A stretch of 64,000 bases of DNA from Bifidobacterium cebidarum (lineage in GTDB: Bacteria; Actinomycetota; Actinomycetes; Actinomycetales; Bifidobacteriaceae): positions 62,001-126,000 of the forward strand of contig NZ_WBVS01000004.1 in NCBI RefSeq assembly GCF_009193305.1. The letters run 5' to 3'. Below, piece after piece: positions 1-9,294 of the stretch. Numbering within the stretch: position 1 is the stretch's first letter; every line of letters starts with the position of its first letter. Under the pieces are notes generated by a model, which did no database searches, had not been told where the DNA came from, and worked only from the letters and a program-made list of their open reading frames with translations. Made by a program: the position numbers and the translations under genes.

Positions 1-1
1 C

Positions 2-151
2 GAGGGCTACCAGTCGGTCCATCCGTTGAAGGCCGGATGGCGGGAGCGTCTGACCTTGTGGCAGCTCTACCCCATCGCCGGTCACTGCGTGTTCTTCGGC
101 GGCGGTTATGTGAGTGAATACCGCTCGATGTGCCGTTCGTTACTGAAGTAG
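2..151 (+). CDS. Fructosamine kinase family protein, C-terminal end (partial)
   Basis: Only the last 49 codons are in the window; the gene enters from the left edge. The visible tail has the order Trp-Arg-x-Arg-Leu...Leu-Tyr...His...Phe-Phe-Gly-Gly-Gly-Tyr, which resembles the end of the fructosamine/ketosamine kinase fold (aminoglycoside phosphotransferase superfamily). These enzymes phosphorylate sugar amines bound to proteins or amino acids. The TAG stop is followed about 45 bp later by a long hairpin shared with the converging dnaJ. The family call rests on this short tail and is therefore tentative. Confidence 0.5.
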   Translation, partial: EGYQSVHPLKAGWRERLTLWQLYPIAGHCVFFGGGYVSEYRSMCRSLLK

Positions 152-197
152 TCAGCCGAACATAGCCGCAAGAGGTGTTATCGAGCTGATTCTTTTC

Positions 198-260
198 ACA
201 CAAACGGGTTGCACCATAGACTTCATGCACGATGAAGTCTATGGTGCAACCCGTTTGTGT
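198..260. terminator. 29-bp perfect inverted repeat, probable bidirectional terminator
   Basis: Two perfect 29-base arms (198-226 and 232-260) flank a 5-base loop. It lies between the end of the kinase-like gene on the plus strand and the end of dnaJ on the minus strand, where a two-way terminator is expected. No long T run follows on either strand, so termination is inferred from position and stem strength. Confidence 0.6.
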
Positions 261-293
261 TATTCAAAAAGGTTCGGTTTCATTCGCCTTTGC

Positions 294-1439
294 TCAGCTC
301 AACGCGTCCTTCAATTTGCTGAAAAATCCGGCTTTCTTCTGACCGGTTTGAGGACGGGAAGCCTGGGAGATATGTTTGGCATCGGTGTCGTGCGAGGCGG
401 CGAACTGCTCGATGAGGCTGCGTTCGTTGTCGTCAAGTTTCGTGGGGATAAGCACATTCACATGAGCGATGAGATCGCCGCGTTCGTCGTTATTGCGGAT
501 GTTGGTGACACCGAGCCCCTTCAATGTCACGGTATCCTCAGGCTGGCAGCCCGCAGGAATGGTAACGGTCTTCTTCCCATCAAAAGTGTCGATGTCAAGA
601 TTATGGCCAAGCACCGCCCAGCTCATCGGTACCTGAATCCAGCAATGCAGATCGTCGCCGTCTCGGGTGAACTGCTTATCCGCACGGATGCGGATATCGA
701 TATACAAATCACCAGCGGCTCCGCCGCCTTCGCCCACCTCGCCTTGGTTGGCGAGGCGAAGACGTGCATTGTCCCTGATACCAGCTGGCACGGTAACACC
801 CACGTTACGGGTGGTACGCACGCGTCCATGACCCATGCAGCTCGGGCATGGGTTCTGAATAATGGTTCCATGGCCTTCGCAACGTTCACACGGCGCAGAG
901 GTCATCATCTGGCCGAGCATGGTGCGAACCACTTTCTGCATGAAACCTTGACCATGGCAGTCCGGGCAGGTGACCGGCTGGGATCCGCCCTGCGCTCCGG
1001 ACCCGCCGCATTCCTGGCACAGTGAAAAGGTGTTGATCTTCACATGAGCGGTACCGCCGAACACGGCAGTCTTCAAATCGATGGAAGCGGAGGCAAGAGC
1101 ATCGCGACCAGGCTGCGTACGCGGTACCGGGCCCTGTGCGCCGCCGCCGAAAGCGGAGCCGAAGAATGTGGAGAACACATCGTTCATGTCGCCAAAACCA
1201 CCGGAGAAGCCGCCGGCCCCTGCATTCGGATCGTTGGGATCTACGCCGGAATCGTACATGCGGCGCTTGTCCGGGTTGGACAGCACCTCGTATGCGTTGT
1301 TGACTTCCTTGAACTTATCTTCGAATTCCGGGCCGGCGATGTCGGGGTGGTATTTACGACTGAGCTTGCGGTACGCCTTCTTGATCTCCGTATCGCTTGC
1401 GTTGCGGTCAACACCTAGGGTCTCATAATAATCTGCCAC
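294..1439 (-). CDS. dnaJ: Chaperone protein DnaJ (HrcA-linked copy)
   Basis: Type I Hsp40 co-chaperone that stimulates the ATPase of DnaK and holds unfolded clients in the cytosol. The J domain covers residues 1-70 with the HPD tripeptide at 31-33. A Gly/Phe-rich linker follows (about 70-105). The four CxxCxGxG zinc repeats start at Cys141, and the C-terminal client-binding domain completes 381 residues, a normal length. The start is GTG, with AAAGGA 7 bases upstream. It is the second gene of an hrcA-dnaJ operon (88-bp gap) behind a CIRCE element. dnaK and grpE are not here. Bifidobacteria usually have a separate HspR-controlled dnaK operon with its own dnaJ, so this is probably the second DnaJ (dnaJ2). 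Confidence 0.95.
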   Translation of the reverse strand: MADYYETLGVDRNASDTEIKKAYRKLSRKYHPDIAGPEFEDKFKEVNNAYEVLSNPDKRRMYDSGVDPNDPNAGAGGFSGGFGDMNDVFSTFFGSAFGGGAQGPVPRTQPGRDALASASIDLKTAVFGGTAHVKINTFSLCQECGGSGAQGGSQPVTCPDCHGQGFMQKVVRTMLGQMMTSAPCERCEGHGTIIQNPCPSCMGHGRVRTTRNVGVTVPAGIRDNARLRLANQGEVGEGGGAAGDLYIDIRIRADKQFTRDGDDLHCWIQVPMSWAVLGHNLDIDTFDGKKTVTIPAGCQPEDTVTLKGLGVTNIRNNDERGDLIAHVNVLIPTKLDDNERSLIEQFAASHDTDAKHISQASRPQTGQKKAGFFSKLKDALS

Positions 1440-1527
1440 TGATGGTTCCTTTGTGCTCGTTGAGTCTGCGGGTTATTGTGCCACAGCCCTCGGTCAGTCC
1501 GAGGTTGCTGATTGCGCCGGTGATGAA

Positions 1528-2631
1528 CTAGCTTTCCGTGCCGCTCTCAGAAATGAACGCGGTAAGGTATCTGGCCACGGCCTTAACCGCGGCCATGGTC
1601 GCCGCATAATCCATGTGGGTCGGTCCAATGGAACCAACGAATGCAACCGGATCATTGCTGGTGTCGTCCACGTCGGATTGTTCCTGTTGCGCCGGGGCTT
1701 CCCGATGAGAAGAAGCATTGACGCTCCGGCCGTAGCCACTGCTGACCACTGAGGCGTGCAGCAGGCCTGGCGTATGACTTTCCGAACCGATGGCGACCCC
1801 TACGCCAGAGGCGTTTGACTCCTCGCTGAGGTTGCTCATCAATTTCATCAGGACCACTTGCTCTTCAAGCGCGTCGAATAATGGCGCAAGATCAGACAAA
1901 GAACGAGAATGAGCCAGGTATGAAGCACCTGACATGTACAGCTCGTTGGCCCGCTCATCCAAAGCCATCGATTCGAAGGCGCCGGCCAATGTCTTGGCTG
2001 CCTCCCGCACGTCTTCGTATCCTGTGCTGTCTGCGATGGAACGAACCTTCTCCCCCGCTTTCGACAGCGACAATCCATTGCATTGTTCGTTGACGGCAGC
2101 GGAAAGACGATTGATTTCGTCAATGGCCGGCATGGTGCTCACAGCGATACCGTGTTGGGCGACGCGCCCTGTGTCGGTGATGACCACGGCCAGTAATGTA
2201 TTCATAGCCACGGGGACTATTTCGACATGACGAAGCGTCGCCTTGGCAAGGGACGGGGATGCGACCACGGCCACCTGGCCGGTGATTTCAGAGAGCAATC
2301 GAGCAGAACGCTGCAGCGCGTCCTTAAGGCTCACCGATCCAGACAGGAAGCTGTTGATTCCACGTCTCTGGGCTTCATTGAGAGGCACCACGGTGGCGAG
2401 GCGGTCCACAAAATACCGATACCCTTTTTCCGTGGGCACTCGTCCGGCTGAAGTATGCGGCTGGATGAGGTAGCCTTCGTCTTCAAGAGCCGCCATATCA
2501 TTGCGTATGGTGGCTGAACTGACGCCGAGATCGTGCTCCTTGGTCAGGGATGTAGAGCCAACCGGCTCCTGCGAGCGAATGTAATCTTCAACTACGGCGC
2601 GCAGTACCAGCATGCGTCTTGTTTGCGTCAT
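1528..2631 (-). CDS. hrcA: Heat-inducible transcription repressor HrcA
   Basis: Repressor of class I heat-shock genes; it binds CIRCE operators and its activity depends on GroEL in known systems. The N-terminal winged helix (about residues 1-75, with a VGSTSLTKEHDLGVSSATIRND-type helix) and the following GAF-like domain match the family. At 367 residues it is slightly longer than the usual 340-350 because of a Ser/Asp-rich insertion near residues 310-330. GGAGG lies 6 bases before the ATG. It is first in the operon with dnaJ and has a perfect CIRCE about 165 bp upstream, so it should repress itself. Confidence 0.95.
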   Translation of the reverse strand: MTQTRRMLVLRAVVEDYIRSQEPVGSTSLTKEHDLGVSSATIRNDMAALEDEGYLIQPHTSAGRVPTEKGYRYFVDRLATVVPLNEAQRRGINSFLSGSVSLKDALQRSARLLSEITGQVAVVASPSLAKATLRHVEIVPVAMNTLLAVVITDTGRVAQHGIAVSTMPAIDEINRLSAAVNEQCNGLSLSKAGEKVRSIADSTGYEDVREAAKTLAGAFESMALDERANELYMSGASYLAHSRSLSDLAPLFDALEEQVVLMKLMSNLSEESNASGVGVAIGSESHTPGLLHASVVSSGYGRSVNASSHREAPAQQEQSDVDDTSNDPVAFVGSIGPTHMDYAATMAAVKAVARYLTAFISESGTES

Positions 2632-2790
2632 GCGCGCCTCCTTTATATATGCACCTAATGTTCATGCGGAGTATGTTCCGTGTTCGGTCTGCGTGCTCCC
2701 CGGCGACACGCTGAATGGGCATAATCACAGTATTCGGCGTGTCTTGAGCTGCTTGAGCACTCCTGGGAGCTCGCAAACGGCCTTATGCAT

Positions 2791-2823
2791 ATTGTATTAG
2801 CACTCATTGGTTTCGAGTGCTAA
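2791..2823 (-). promoter_or_regulatory. CIRCE operator and adjoining -10 of the hrcA-dnaJ promoter
   Basis: A perfect CIRCE (TTAGCACTC, 9-base spacer, GAGTGCTAA) lies at 2797-2823. Directly next to it, reading on the minus strand, is TACAAT (2791-2796), a good -10 hexamer for hrcA transcription. The operator would therefore cover the region between -35 and -10. This is the classical HrcA binding site and supports heat-inducible autoregulation of hrcA-dnaJ. Confidence 0.93.
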
Positions 2824-3008
2824 TACGTTCGTCGGTAGCGAAGGATTGTGAATTGTGAACGCTAACAGAACACAACTTACCAAAACACGCCAAATATGCA
2901 CCACAAACGTCTTCTTGCGACGTTAACATGGGAAACGCAATGTGAGGGCGTCAAGCGCCCGGCACAAGCCGGATACGCGGCCCGACCAATTGGAAGGAAA
3001 GTAAATCC

Positions 3009-5111
3009 ATGACCGAATTCAAGGAGACCGAGCTCGACGAGCGCGCCATCGCAATGGCAAAGGTCCTTTCGGCTGACGCGGTTGAGAAGGCTGGTTCCGG
3101 CCACCCCGGTTCCCCCATCTCCCTGGCGCCTGTCGCCTACACCCTGTACCAGCACTTCATCAAGCACGATCCTAACGATCCCAACTGGGAAGGCCGCGAT
3201 CGCTTCATCCTTTCCGGCGGTCATGCTTCCCTCACCCAGTACGTCCAGCTGTACTTCTCCGGCTATGGCGTGACCCTGGATGACCTCAAGCACTTCCGTG
3301 GCGGCGCTGACACCCGCACCCCGGGCCACCCTGAGTACGGCCTGACCCCGGGCATCGAAATGACCACCGGCCCGCTGGGCCAGGGCTTCGCTTCCGCCAT
3401 CGGCTTCGCTTATGGTGAGCGTTTCCAGCGTGGTCTGCTCGATCCGGAGACCCCGAAGGAAGATTCCCCGTTCTACCACAAGATCTGGGCTATCTGCGGC
3501 GAAGGCGATATCGAGGAAGGCATTTCCGGCGAGGCTGCTGCTCTGGCTGCTAACCAGAAGCTCGGCAACCTGACCGTGATCTTCGATGCCAACCGCATTC
3601 AGATCGAGGGTGACACCAACCTGGTGCTGGCCGAGGATGTGCTCAAGCGCTTCCAGGCCTACGGTTGGTACACCGACGAGTTCAGCTTCATCCAGCCGGA
3701 TGGCTCCTACAAGGAGGACATCGAAGGCCTGGCCGACGTGATTGCCAAGGCCGAGGCCGCTGCTCCGGATCAGCCGAAGCTCATCAAGGTTCACTCCCTG
3801 ATCGCATGGCCGACCCCGGGCAAGACCAACGATCCGTCTTCCCACGGCTCCAAGCTTGGTGCTGAGGCTGTCGCCGGCCTGAAGAAGGTCCTCGGCTACG
3901 ATCCTGAGGAATCCTTCCACGTTGACGAAGAGGCTCTGGCTCACGCTCGCAAGGTTGCCGAGCGCGGTCTCGAAGCCCACAAGGCATGGGACGAGAAGTT
4001 CGACGCCTGGCGCAAGGCCAACCCGGACAAGGCTGCCCTGTACGACCGCATCAAGGCCGGCGAACTGCCGGAAGGCTTCGACAAGGCCATCGATGACCTT
4101 GAAGCCACCTTCGAAGTCGGCAAGGGTGTTGCCACCCGTGGCGCTTCCGGTTCCGTGCTGAATGCCATCGCCGCTGTCATGCCGGAACTCTGGGGCGGCT
4201 CCGCCGACCTCGGTGGCTCCAACAAGACCGACCTCAAGGGCGCAGCCACCTTCGCTCCTGCAGAGTGCGCCACCAAGCAGTGGCCGAACTGCAACGAGTT
4301 CGGTCGCCAGCTGCACTTCGGCGTGCGCGAGTTCACCATGGGCTGCATCACCAACGGCATCCTGCTGGGCTCCCACACCCGTCCGTTCGGTGGCACCTTC
4401 TTCATGTTCTCCGACTACGAGCGTTCCGCTGTTCGTCTGGCCGCCCTCATGGAGATTCCGAACCTCTACGTCTGGACCCACGATTCCGTGGCCGTCGGCG
4501 AAGATGGTCCGACCCACCAGCCGGTTGAGCACCTCGCTTCCTTCCGCGCCATCCCGCAGCTCGAGGTCATCCGTCCTGCCGATGCCTTCGAGACCGCTGA
4601 AGCCTACCGTTACTTCTTCGAGAAGAAGAACGCCCTGCCGGGCGCCATGGTGCTGACCCGCCAGGGCGTGCCGGTTCTGGCTGAGACCGCCGCCAAGGCC
4701 AAGGAAGGCGTCAAGAAGGGCGCTTACGTGCTCGTCGACACCGAAGGCACCCCGGACGTCATCATCATGGCCTCCGGCTCCGAAGTCCAGTGGGCTGTCG
4801 CCGCCGCCAAGACCCTGGCTGAGAAGGGCACCAAGGCTCGCGTGGTCTCCTTCCCGTCCATGGAATGGTTCGAGGAGCAGGACGCCGAGTACAAGGAGGC
4901 CGTGCTTCCGGCTTCCGTCAAGGCTCGCGTCTCCGTCGAGGCCGGCGTTGCCATGCCGTGGTACAAGTACCTCGGCTCCTACGGCAAGCCTGTCTCCATC
5001 GAGCAGTTCGGCCTGCAGGGTGACGGCGCTCAGAACATGATCGACCTCGGTATCACCGCCGAGCACGTGGTCGAGGCTGCTGAGGCTTCCATCGCCGAGG
5101 CCAACGCCTGA
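3009..5111 (+). CDS. tkt: Transketolase
   Basis: Thiamine-diphosphate enzyme that moves two-carbon ketol units between sugar phosphates. In the bifid shunt it makes the xylulose-5-phosphate and ribose-5-phosphate used by phosphoketolase. The 700 residues contain the N-terminal TPP-binding domain (GEGDIEEG at 164-171, Asn195), the central pyrimidine-binding domain (SADLGGSN, then the FMFSDYERSAVRLAALM region) and the C-terminal domain. GGAAGGAAAG lies upstream of the ATG. The codon use is extremely biased, typical of a highly expressed gene. Transaldolase follows 73 bp downstream. Confidence 0.97.
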   Translation: MTEFKETELDERAIAMAKVLSADAVEKAGSGHPGSPISLAPVAYTLYQHFIKHDPNDPNWEGRDRFILSGGHASLTQYVQLYFSGYGVTLDDLKHFRGGADTRTPGHPEYGLTPGIEMTTGPLGQGFASAIGFAYGERFQRGLLDPETPKEDSPFYHKIWAICGEGDIEEGISGEAAALAANQKLGNLTVIFDANRIQIEGDTNLVLAEDVLKRFQAYGWYTDEFSFIQPDGSYKEDIEGLADVIAKAEAAAPDQPKLIKVHSLIAWPTPGKTNDPSSHGSKLGAEAVAGLKKVLGYDPEESFHVDEEALAHARKVAERGLEAHKAWDEKFDAWRKANPDKAALYDRIKAGELPEGFDKAIDDLEATFEVGKGVATRGASGSVLNAIAAVMPELWGGSADLGGSNKTDLKGAATFAPAECATKQWPNCNEFGRQLHFGVREFTMGCITNGILLGSHTRPFGGTFFMFSDYERSAVRLAALMEIPNLYVWTHDSVAVGEDGPTHQPVEHLASFRAIPQLEVIRPADAFETAEAYRYFFEKKNALPGAMVLTRQGVPVLAETAAKAKEGVKKGAYVLVDTEGTPDVIIMASGSEVQWAVAAAKTLAEKGTKARVVSFPSMEWFEEQDAEYKEAVLPASVKARVSVEAGVAMPWYKYLGSYGKPVSIEQFGLQGDGAQNMIDLGITAEHVVEAAEASIAEANA

Positions 5112-5137
5112 TCCACTGAATAATTTAAAAAAATTTC

Positions 5138-5165
5138 GGCTTCCCTCTTATCTGGGAGGGGAGCC
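5138..5165 (+). promoter_or_regulatory. Hairpin between tkt and tal
   Basis: A 10-bp stem (arms 5138-5147 and 5156-5165, with one G-T pair) and an 8-base loop sit just before the AAGGAG ribosome site of tal. An A-rich tract precedes it. It could be a partial terminator or a processing/stability hairpin that sets the tkt to tal ratio; there is no T run to make it a clear terminator. Confidence 0.5.
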
Positions 5166-5184
5166 AATAACAAGGAGAAACAAT

Positions 5185-6288
5185 ATGACTGAAGCAACTC
5201 AGCGTACGTCCGACAACGGCGTTTCCATCTGGCTGGACGATCTGTCCCGTTCCCGCATCGAGTCCGGCTCCCTGCAGGACCTCATCGCCAACAAGAACGT
5301 GGTCGGTGTTACCACCAACCCGTCCATCTTCCAGAAGGCCCTGAGCCAGGTTGGTCCGTACGATGCTCAGCTCAAGGAGCTCGGCAAGGTTGATGTTGAG
5401 ACCGCTGTGCGCGAGCTCACCACCACCGACGTGCGTAACGCCACCGATATCTTCCGCGAGATTGCCGAGAAGACCGACTTCGTCGACGGCCGCGTCTCCA
5501 TCGAGGTCGACCCGCGTCTGGCCCACGAGACCGAAGCCACTGAGAAGCAGGCTGTCGAGCTGTGGGAGAAGGTCAACCGTCCGAACGCCATGATCAAGAT
5601 CCCGGCAACCCTCGAAGGCCTGCCGGCCATCACCGCTACCCTGGCCAAAGGCATCTCCGTGAACGTCACCCTGATCTTCTCTCTCGAGCGTTACGAGCAG
5701 GTCATCGACGCTTACATCGAGGGCATCGCCCAGGCTGCCGCCAACGGCCACGACCTGAAGCACATCGGTTCCGTCGCTTCCTTCTTCGTCTCCCGCGTGG
5801 ACACCGCTGTGGACAAGCTGCTGGAAGCCAACGGCTCCGACGAAGCCAAGGCTCTGGAGGGCAAGGCCGCTGTGGCCAACGCTCGCCTGGCTTACGAGCT
5901 GTTCGAGAAGAAGTTCGCCGAGGATCCGCGTTGGGCCGACCTGGCTGCCAAGGGCGCCAAGGTCCAGCGTCCGCTGTGGGCCTCCACCGGCACCAAGAAC
6001 CCGGCTTACTCCGACTGCAAGTACGTTGACGAGCTGGTTGCTCCGCACATCGTCAACACCATGCCGGAGAAGACCCTGAACGCTCTGGCTGACCACGGCA
6101 ACGGCGCTCCGTCCATCGAGGGCACCTACGAAGAGTCCCACGCCATCATCAACAAGCTGGCTGAGCTCGGCATCAACCTCAAGGACGTCACCGACAAGCT
6201 GGAGGCCGACGGTGTCGCCGCCTTCATCAAGTCCTGGGATTCCGTGCTGGCCGACGTTCAGTCCGGCATCGATCGCGTGAACGCCTGA
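5185..6288 (+). CDS. tal: Transaldolase
   Basis: Transfers a dihydroxyacetone unit from sedoheptulose-7-phosphate/fructose-6-phosphate via a Schiff base; essential partner of transketolase in the bifid shunt. The 367-residue protein is of the longer actinobacterial TalB-like type. It has the GVTTNPSIFQKAL segment (residues 41-53), an Asp-rich N-terminal strand and Lys138 in the MIKIPAT motif as the Schiff-base lysine. AAGGAG lies 7 bases before the ATG. Codon bias is strong, as in tkt. A strong terminator follows. Confidence 0.96.
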   Translation: MTEATQRTSDNGVSIWLDDLSRSRIESGSLQDLIANKNVVGVTTNPSIFQKALSQVGPYDAQLKELGKVDVETAVRELTTTDVRNATDIFREIAEKTDFVDGRVSIEVDPRLAHETEATEKQAVELWEKVNRPNAMIKIPATLEGLPAITATLAKGISVNVTLIFSLERYEQVIDAYIEGIAQAAANGHDLKHIGSVASFFVSRVDTAVDKLLEANGSDEAKALEGKAAVANARLAYELFEKKFAEDPRWADLAAKGAKVQRPLWASTGTKNPAYSDCKYVDELVAPHIVNTMPEKTLNALADHGNGAPSIEGTYEESHAIINKLAELGINLKDVTDKLEADGVAAFIKSWDSVLADVQSGIDRVNA

Positions 6289-6331
6289 GACACACTGATG
6301 TAGTGCGTGAACAGCGCATTATCCAGTAACT

Positions 6332-6363
6332 TGAGGCCCTGACCTGTAATGGTCAGGGCCTCA
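6332..6363. terminator. Terminator after tal
   Basis: A 13-bp GC-rich stem (6332-6344 with 6351-6363) with a 6-base loop lies between the converging tal and the aminotransferase gene. Its position suggests two-way termination. No long T tract follows. Confidence 0.75.
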
Positions 6364-6370
6364 TCGCATA

Positions 6371-7537
6371 TCACACTAATGATTCCAACCATGCCCGCAT
6401 ACGTCGCAGGCCTTCCGCCGTATCTTCGGCACTGCCCACGTAAGACAAACGCACATAGCCCTGCCCACGCAATCCAAAACCGGATGCCGGCGTAACCACC
6501 ACTTTGGCTTCATTCAACAAACGAACCGCAAAGTCATGATCATCTAATCCGGTGTTCTTGACATTGATGAGAATATAGAACGCGCCGTCCGGCGTATTGC
6601 AAGTCACCAATGGCATATGTCGCACCGCATCGACGACCATATCCCTATTCGCGCGGTACGCATCCTTCATCGTGGAAAGAATATCCACGGAACCTTCCAA
6701 CGCAGCAGCAGCCCCCATTTGCAACGCATCTGGTACACAGGACACCACATTCTCCTGCATAATCATCATCTGGTCGATAACTGCCTTAGGACCAAAGGCA
6801 CATCCAATGCGCCAACCGGTCATAGCAAAGGTTTTCGAGAATGAATCAACGATAATCGTGTGCTCTTGCATGCCCGGCATTGATGCAATCGACAGGAATT
6901 GCGTGTGATCGTCATAGACGAACGCCCGATATACTTCATCGCTGATCACCCACAGATCATGTCGCTTGACTACTTCGGCTATCGCGGCAAGCTCTTGTGG
7001 ATTGATGATCGCCCCAGTGGGATTGGACGGCGAATTCAGTAGCAGCGCCTTCGTCTGAGGTGTGATGGCTGCTTCAACATCAGCCGCACGCATGCGGAAG
7101 CCGTTATTTTCACGCAATGGTACTGGCACGACATGCGCATGCACCATCTGCACCTGTCCAAAATAGTTCGCGTAACCAGGGTCGGGAATAAGAATGTCGT
7201 CATTCTCATCCAACGTGGCGATCATCGCCAGATACATGGCTTCCATACCGCCCGCTGTAATGATGATATGGTCGTTTGGTTCGTATGCGATGCCATCCAG
7301 CCGAAGCCGATATTCGCACCATGCTCGGCGCAATGCCTCGGTTCCTCGGTTCGGCGTGTAATGGGTATCGCCATGAATGGCCGCCTCATATGCGGCATCA
7401 ATCATAGGCCGAGGCGTATCGAATCCCGGCTCCCCTATCGCGAACGAGATTGCATCCGGCACATGCGAGGCGAGTTCGAACATCTCCCTCACACTGGGAT
7501 ACATCGCTTGTTGAGCGCGGCATGAAATCGCAGGCAT
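6371..7537 (-). CDS. Class I/II pyridoxal-phosphate aminotransferase (aspartate-aminotransferase-like)
   Basis: Fold-type I aminotransferase, 388 residues. The PLP lysine is Lys235 in DSFSKTFAMTGWRIG; the NSPSNPTG loop (168-175) and SDEVYRAF (199-206) complete the cofactor pocket, and a C-terminal Arg near the SYVGS segment should bind the substrate carboxylate. It most resembles the broad Ib aspartate/aromatic aminotransferase subgroup, so the exact amino acid cannot be given. GAAAGGG lies upstream of the ATG. It is monocistronic, divergent from brnQ (206-bp gap) and convergent with tal. Confidence 0.85.
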   Translation of the reverse strand: MPAISCRAQQAMYPSVREMFELASHVPDAISFAIGEPGFDTPRPMIDAAYEAAIHGDTHYTPNRGTEALRRAWCEYRLRLDGIAYEPNDHIIITAGGMEAMYLAMIATLDENDDILIPDPGYANYFGQVQMVHAHVVPVPLRENNGFRMRAADVEAAITPQTKALLLNSPSNPTGAIINPQELAAIAEVVKRHDLWVISDEVYRAFVYDDHTQFLSIASMPGMQEHTIIVDSFSKTFAMTGWRIGCAFGPKAVIDQMMIMQENVVSCVPDALQMGAAAALEGSVDILSTMKDAYRANRDMVVDAVRHMPLVTCNTPDGAFYILINVKNTGLDDHDFAVRLLNEAKVVVTPASGFGLRGQGYVRLSYVGSAEDTAEGLRRMRAWLESLV

Positions 7538-7743
7538 AACCCCAACCCTTTCTCATATTGCAAGCCATAGCCCAATAGTGGTTTGCATTGTAGAGACAAC
7601 ATGTTTCGCCCACCATAATCACAACGTCACAGGCCATGAGATGCAAATGCCCGAAACGTGAACGCAACCATGGTATTCCGATTGGCTGGTCTTGACCCTG
7701 ATTCGCAACAACTGGTAGGTTCGCGGGAGAAGAGAGGAGCATT

Positions 7744-9093
7744 ATGCCGACATTGCATCCACGCCAACGACTTGTTATGACGTTCACGTTCTTTTCCATG
7801 TTCTTCGGAGCGGGTAATCTCATTTTCCCGCCATTCGTGGGTGCTCAGGCCGGTGCGGCCACAATTCCCGCGGCAATCGGCTTTATCGTGTCCGCGGTGG
7901 GCCTGCCTATTCTGGGTGTGCTGGCCGTCACATTCGCCGGTGGCTTCGACAAGCTCGCTGGTCGTGTCTCCCCCAAATTCGCCGTATTGTTAGGCGTGGC
8001 CATCATTCTGACCATCGGTCCATGCTTTGCGATTCCCCGCACCGCAACTACCTCATTCGAAATGATGGTGGCACCTTTTACGCCGGACAGTTCCCGATGG
8101 ATCGCGCAACTGGCCTATTCATTGGTGTTTTTCGCTTTGTCATTCGTATTCGCCCAGCATCCAGAAAAACTGTCCAAGGTACTTGGACGGTTCATGGGAC
8201 CGCTGCTTTTGGTCTTGATCGCAGTGCTGTTCGTAGCCTGCCTGGTGCACGGCATTGACACTGCTGCCCATCCTGGCGGTAATTATCAGACGAATCAGAT
8301 GGCCCGAGGCTTTTTGGATGGTTATCAGACCATGGATTTGCTCGCCGCGCTTTACTTCGGCATTGTGATTTCCGCGAACATCCGTGCGCTTGATATCACC
8401 GCAGAGGCGCAAGTGCAACGCGAGACCGCTTTTGCCGGACTCGGCACAGGAGCATTGCTGATTCTGATTTATGGCGCATTGAGCTATGTGGGCACGGTAT
8501 CCGGTTCCATCACCCCCATTGATGCGGATAGTGACACTGGCGCCACGGTGCTAACGAATCTCACCGATGCAGTATTTGGCACCGCAGGTACCGCTTTCCT
8601 CGGCGTAGTGTTCGTCATCGCTTGCCTCAACGTCTGCACTGGTCTCATTTGCACCTGTGCCACCTATTTCCATACCAAGTTCCCGACGGTTGCCGGTCGC
8701 TCGGTCAGCTACCGCGCCTGGCAGGTCATGTTTACCGTTTTCAGTTTCATCGTCTCCAACGCAGGACTGAGTTTAATCATCAAGGTTTCCGTGCCGGTGC
8801 TTTCGGCCTTGTACCCGATTTCGATTGTGCTGGTGCTGTTGGCAATCACCCATAAGGTGTTTGCGGCACGATTCCATCGCGTGTATTTCTGGACTGTGCT
8901 GATGGTAGGCGTCGTGGCGCTCATCGGATGCATTGATTCGCTGGCCGCCGTGTTTGGTGGATCATTGCCTTTGCTGGATTCGGCACTTGGCCTGCTTCCA
9001 TTGCAGGAACAGCAGCTAGGCTGGTTCATTCCGGCGGTTCTCGGCATGATTATCGGTGTGGCGGATTCACTGAGAATAACCCGTACGGCTTGA
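7744..9093 (+). CDS. brnQ: Branched-chain amino acid transport protein (LIVCS family)
   Basis: Sodium- or proton-coupled carrier for leucine, isoleucine and valine in the cytoplasmic membrane. The 449 residues form about 12 hydrophobic segments. The N-terminal FGAGNLIFPP motif (about residues 20-29) and the following GFIVSAVGLPILGV stretch are characteristic of BrnQ. GAGAGGAG lies upstream of the ATG. The gene stands alone and is followed by an inverted repeat at 9179-9215. Confidence 0.92.
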   Translation: MPTLHPRQRLVMTFTFFSMFFGAGNLIFPPFVGAQAGAATIPAAIGFIVSAVGLPILGVLAVTFAGGFDKLAGRVSPKFAVLLGVAIILTIGPCFAIPRTATTSFEMMVAPFTPDSSRWIAQLAYSLVFFALSFVFAQHPEKLSKVLGRFMGPLLLVLIAVLFVACLVHGIDTAAHPGGNYQTNQMARGFLDGYQTMDLLAALYFGIVISANIRALDITAEAQVQRETAFAGLGTGALLILIYGALSYVGTVSGSITPIDADSDTGATVLTNLTDAVFGTAGTAFLGVVFVIACLNVCTGLICTCATYFHTKFPTVAGRSVSYRAWQVMFTVFSFIVSNAGLSLIIKVSVPVLSALYPISIVLVLLAITHKVFAARFHRVYFWTVLMVGVVALIGCIDSLAAVFGGSLPLLDSALGLLPLQEQQLGWFIPAVLGMIIGVADSLRITRTA

Positions 9094-9178
9094 TTCGTCA
9101 GCTGATCACTCATACGACGTTCTATGAGACGATTGCCGACAACGTAGCCTTTGCACTGATAAGGTACCCATCGTATGG

Positions 9179-9215
9179 TTTGTTCTGCCATGCGATGACT
9201 GCATGGCAGAACAAA
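9179..9215. terminator. Inverted repeat downstream of brnQ
   Basis: Perfect 15-base arms (9179-9193, 9201-9215) and a 7-base loop, 85 bp after the brnQ stop. It is probably the brnQ terminator, although it ends in AAATGATG rather than a T run. Confidence 0.6.
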
Positions 9216-9239
9216 TGATGTGGCATAACCGTATCAATC

Positions 9240-9273
9240 ATGGTTACTTCAGCAGGTCGGCTGAAGTAACCAT
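9240..9273 (+). promoter_or_regulatory. Palindrome just before the MetE-like gene
   Basis: Perfect 13-base arms (9240-9252 and 9261-9273) with an 8-base loop end only 8 bases before the AAGGAG of the next gene. It could be an operator near the transcription start or an RNA hairpin controlling access to the ribosome site. It does not look like a known SAM riboswitch. Confidence 0.5.
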
Positions 9274-9294
9274 GTCTCGTTAAGGAGTGATTCC

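Noticed and set aside
2877..5066. 729-codon open frame on the minus strand
   Set aside because: It lies antisense to transketolase, has no family features, and arises from the extreme codon bias of tkt, which removes stop codons from the opposite strand.
5125..6141. 338-codon open frame on the minus strand
   Set aside because: Antisense to transaldolase with the same cause; composition (Val/Gly/Leu/His-rich) is not protein-like.
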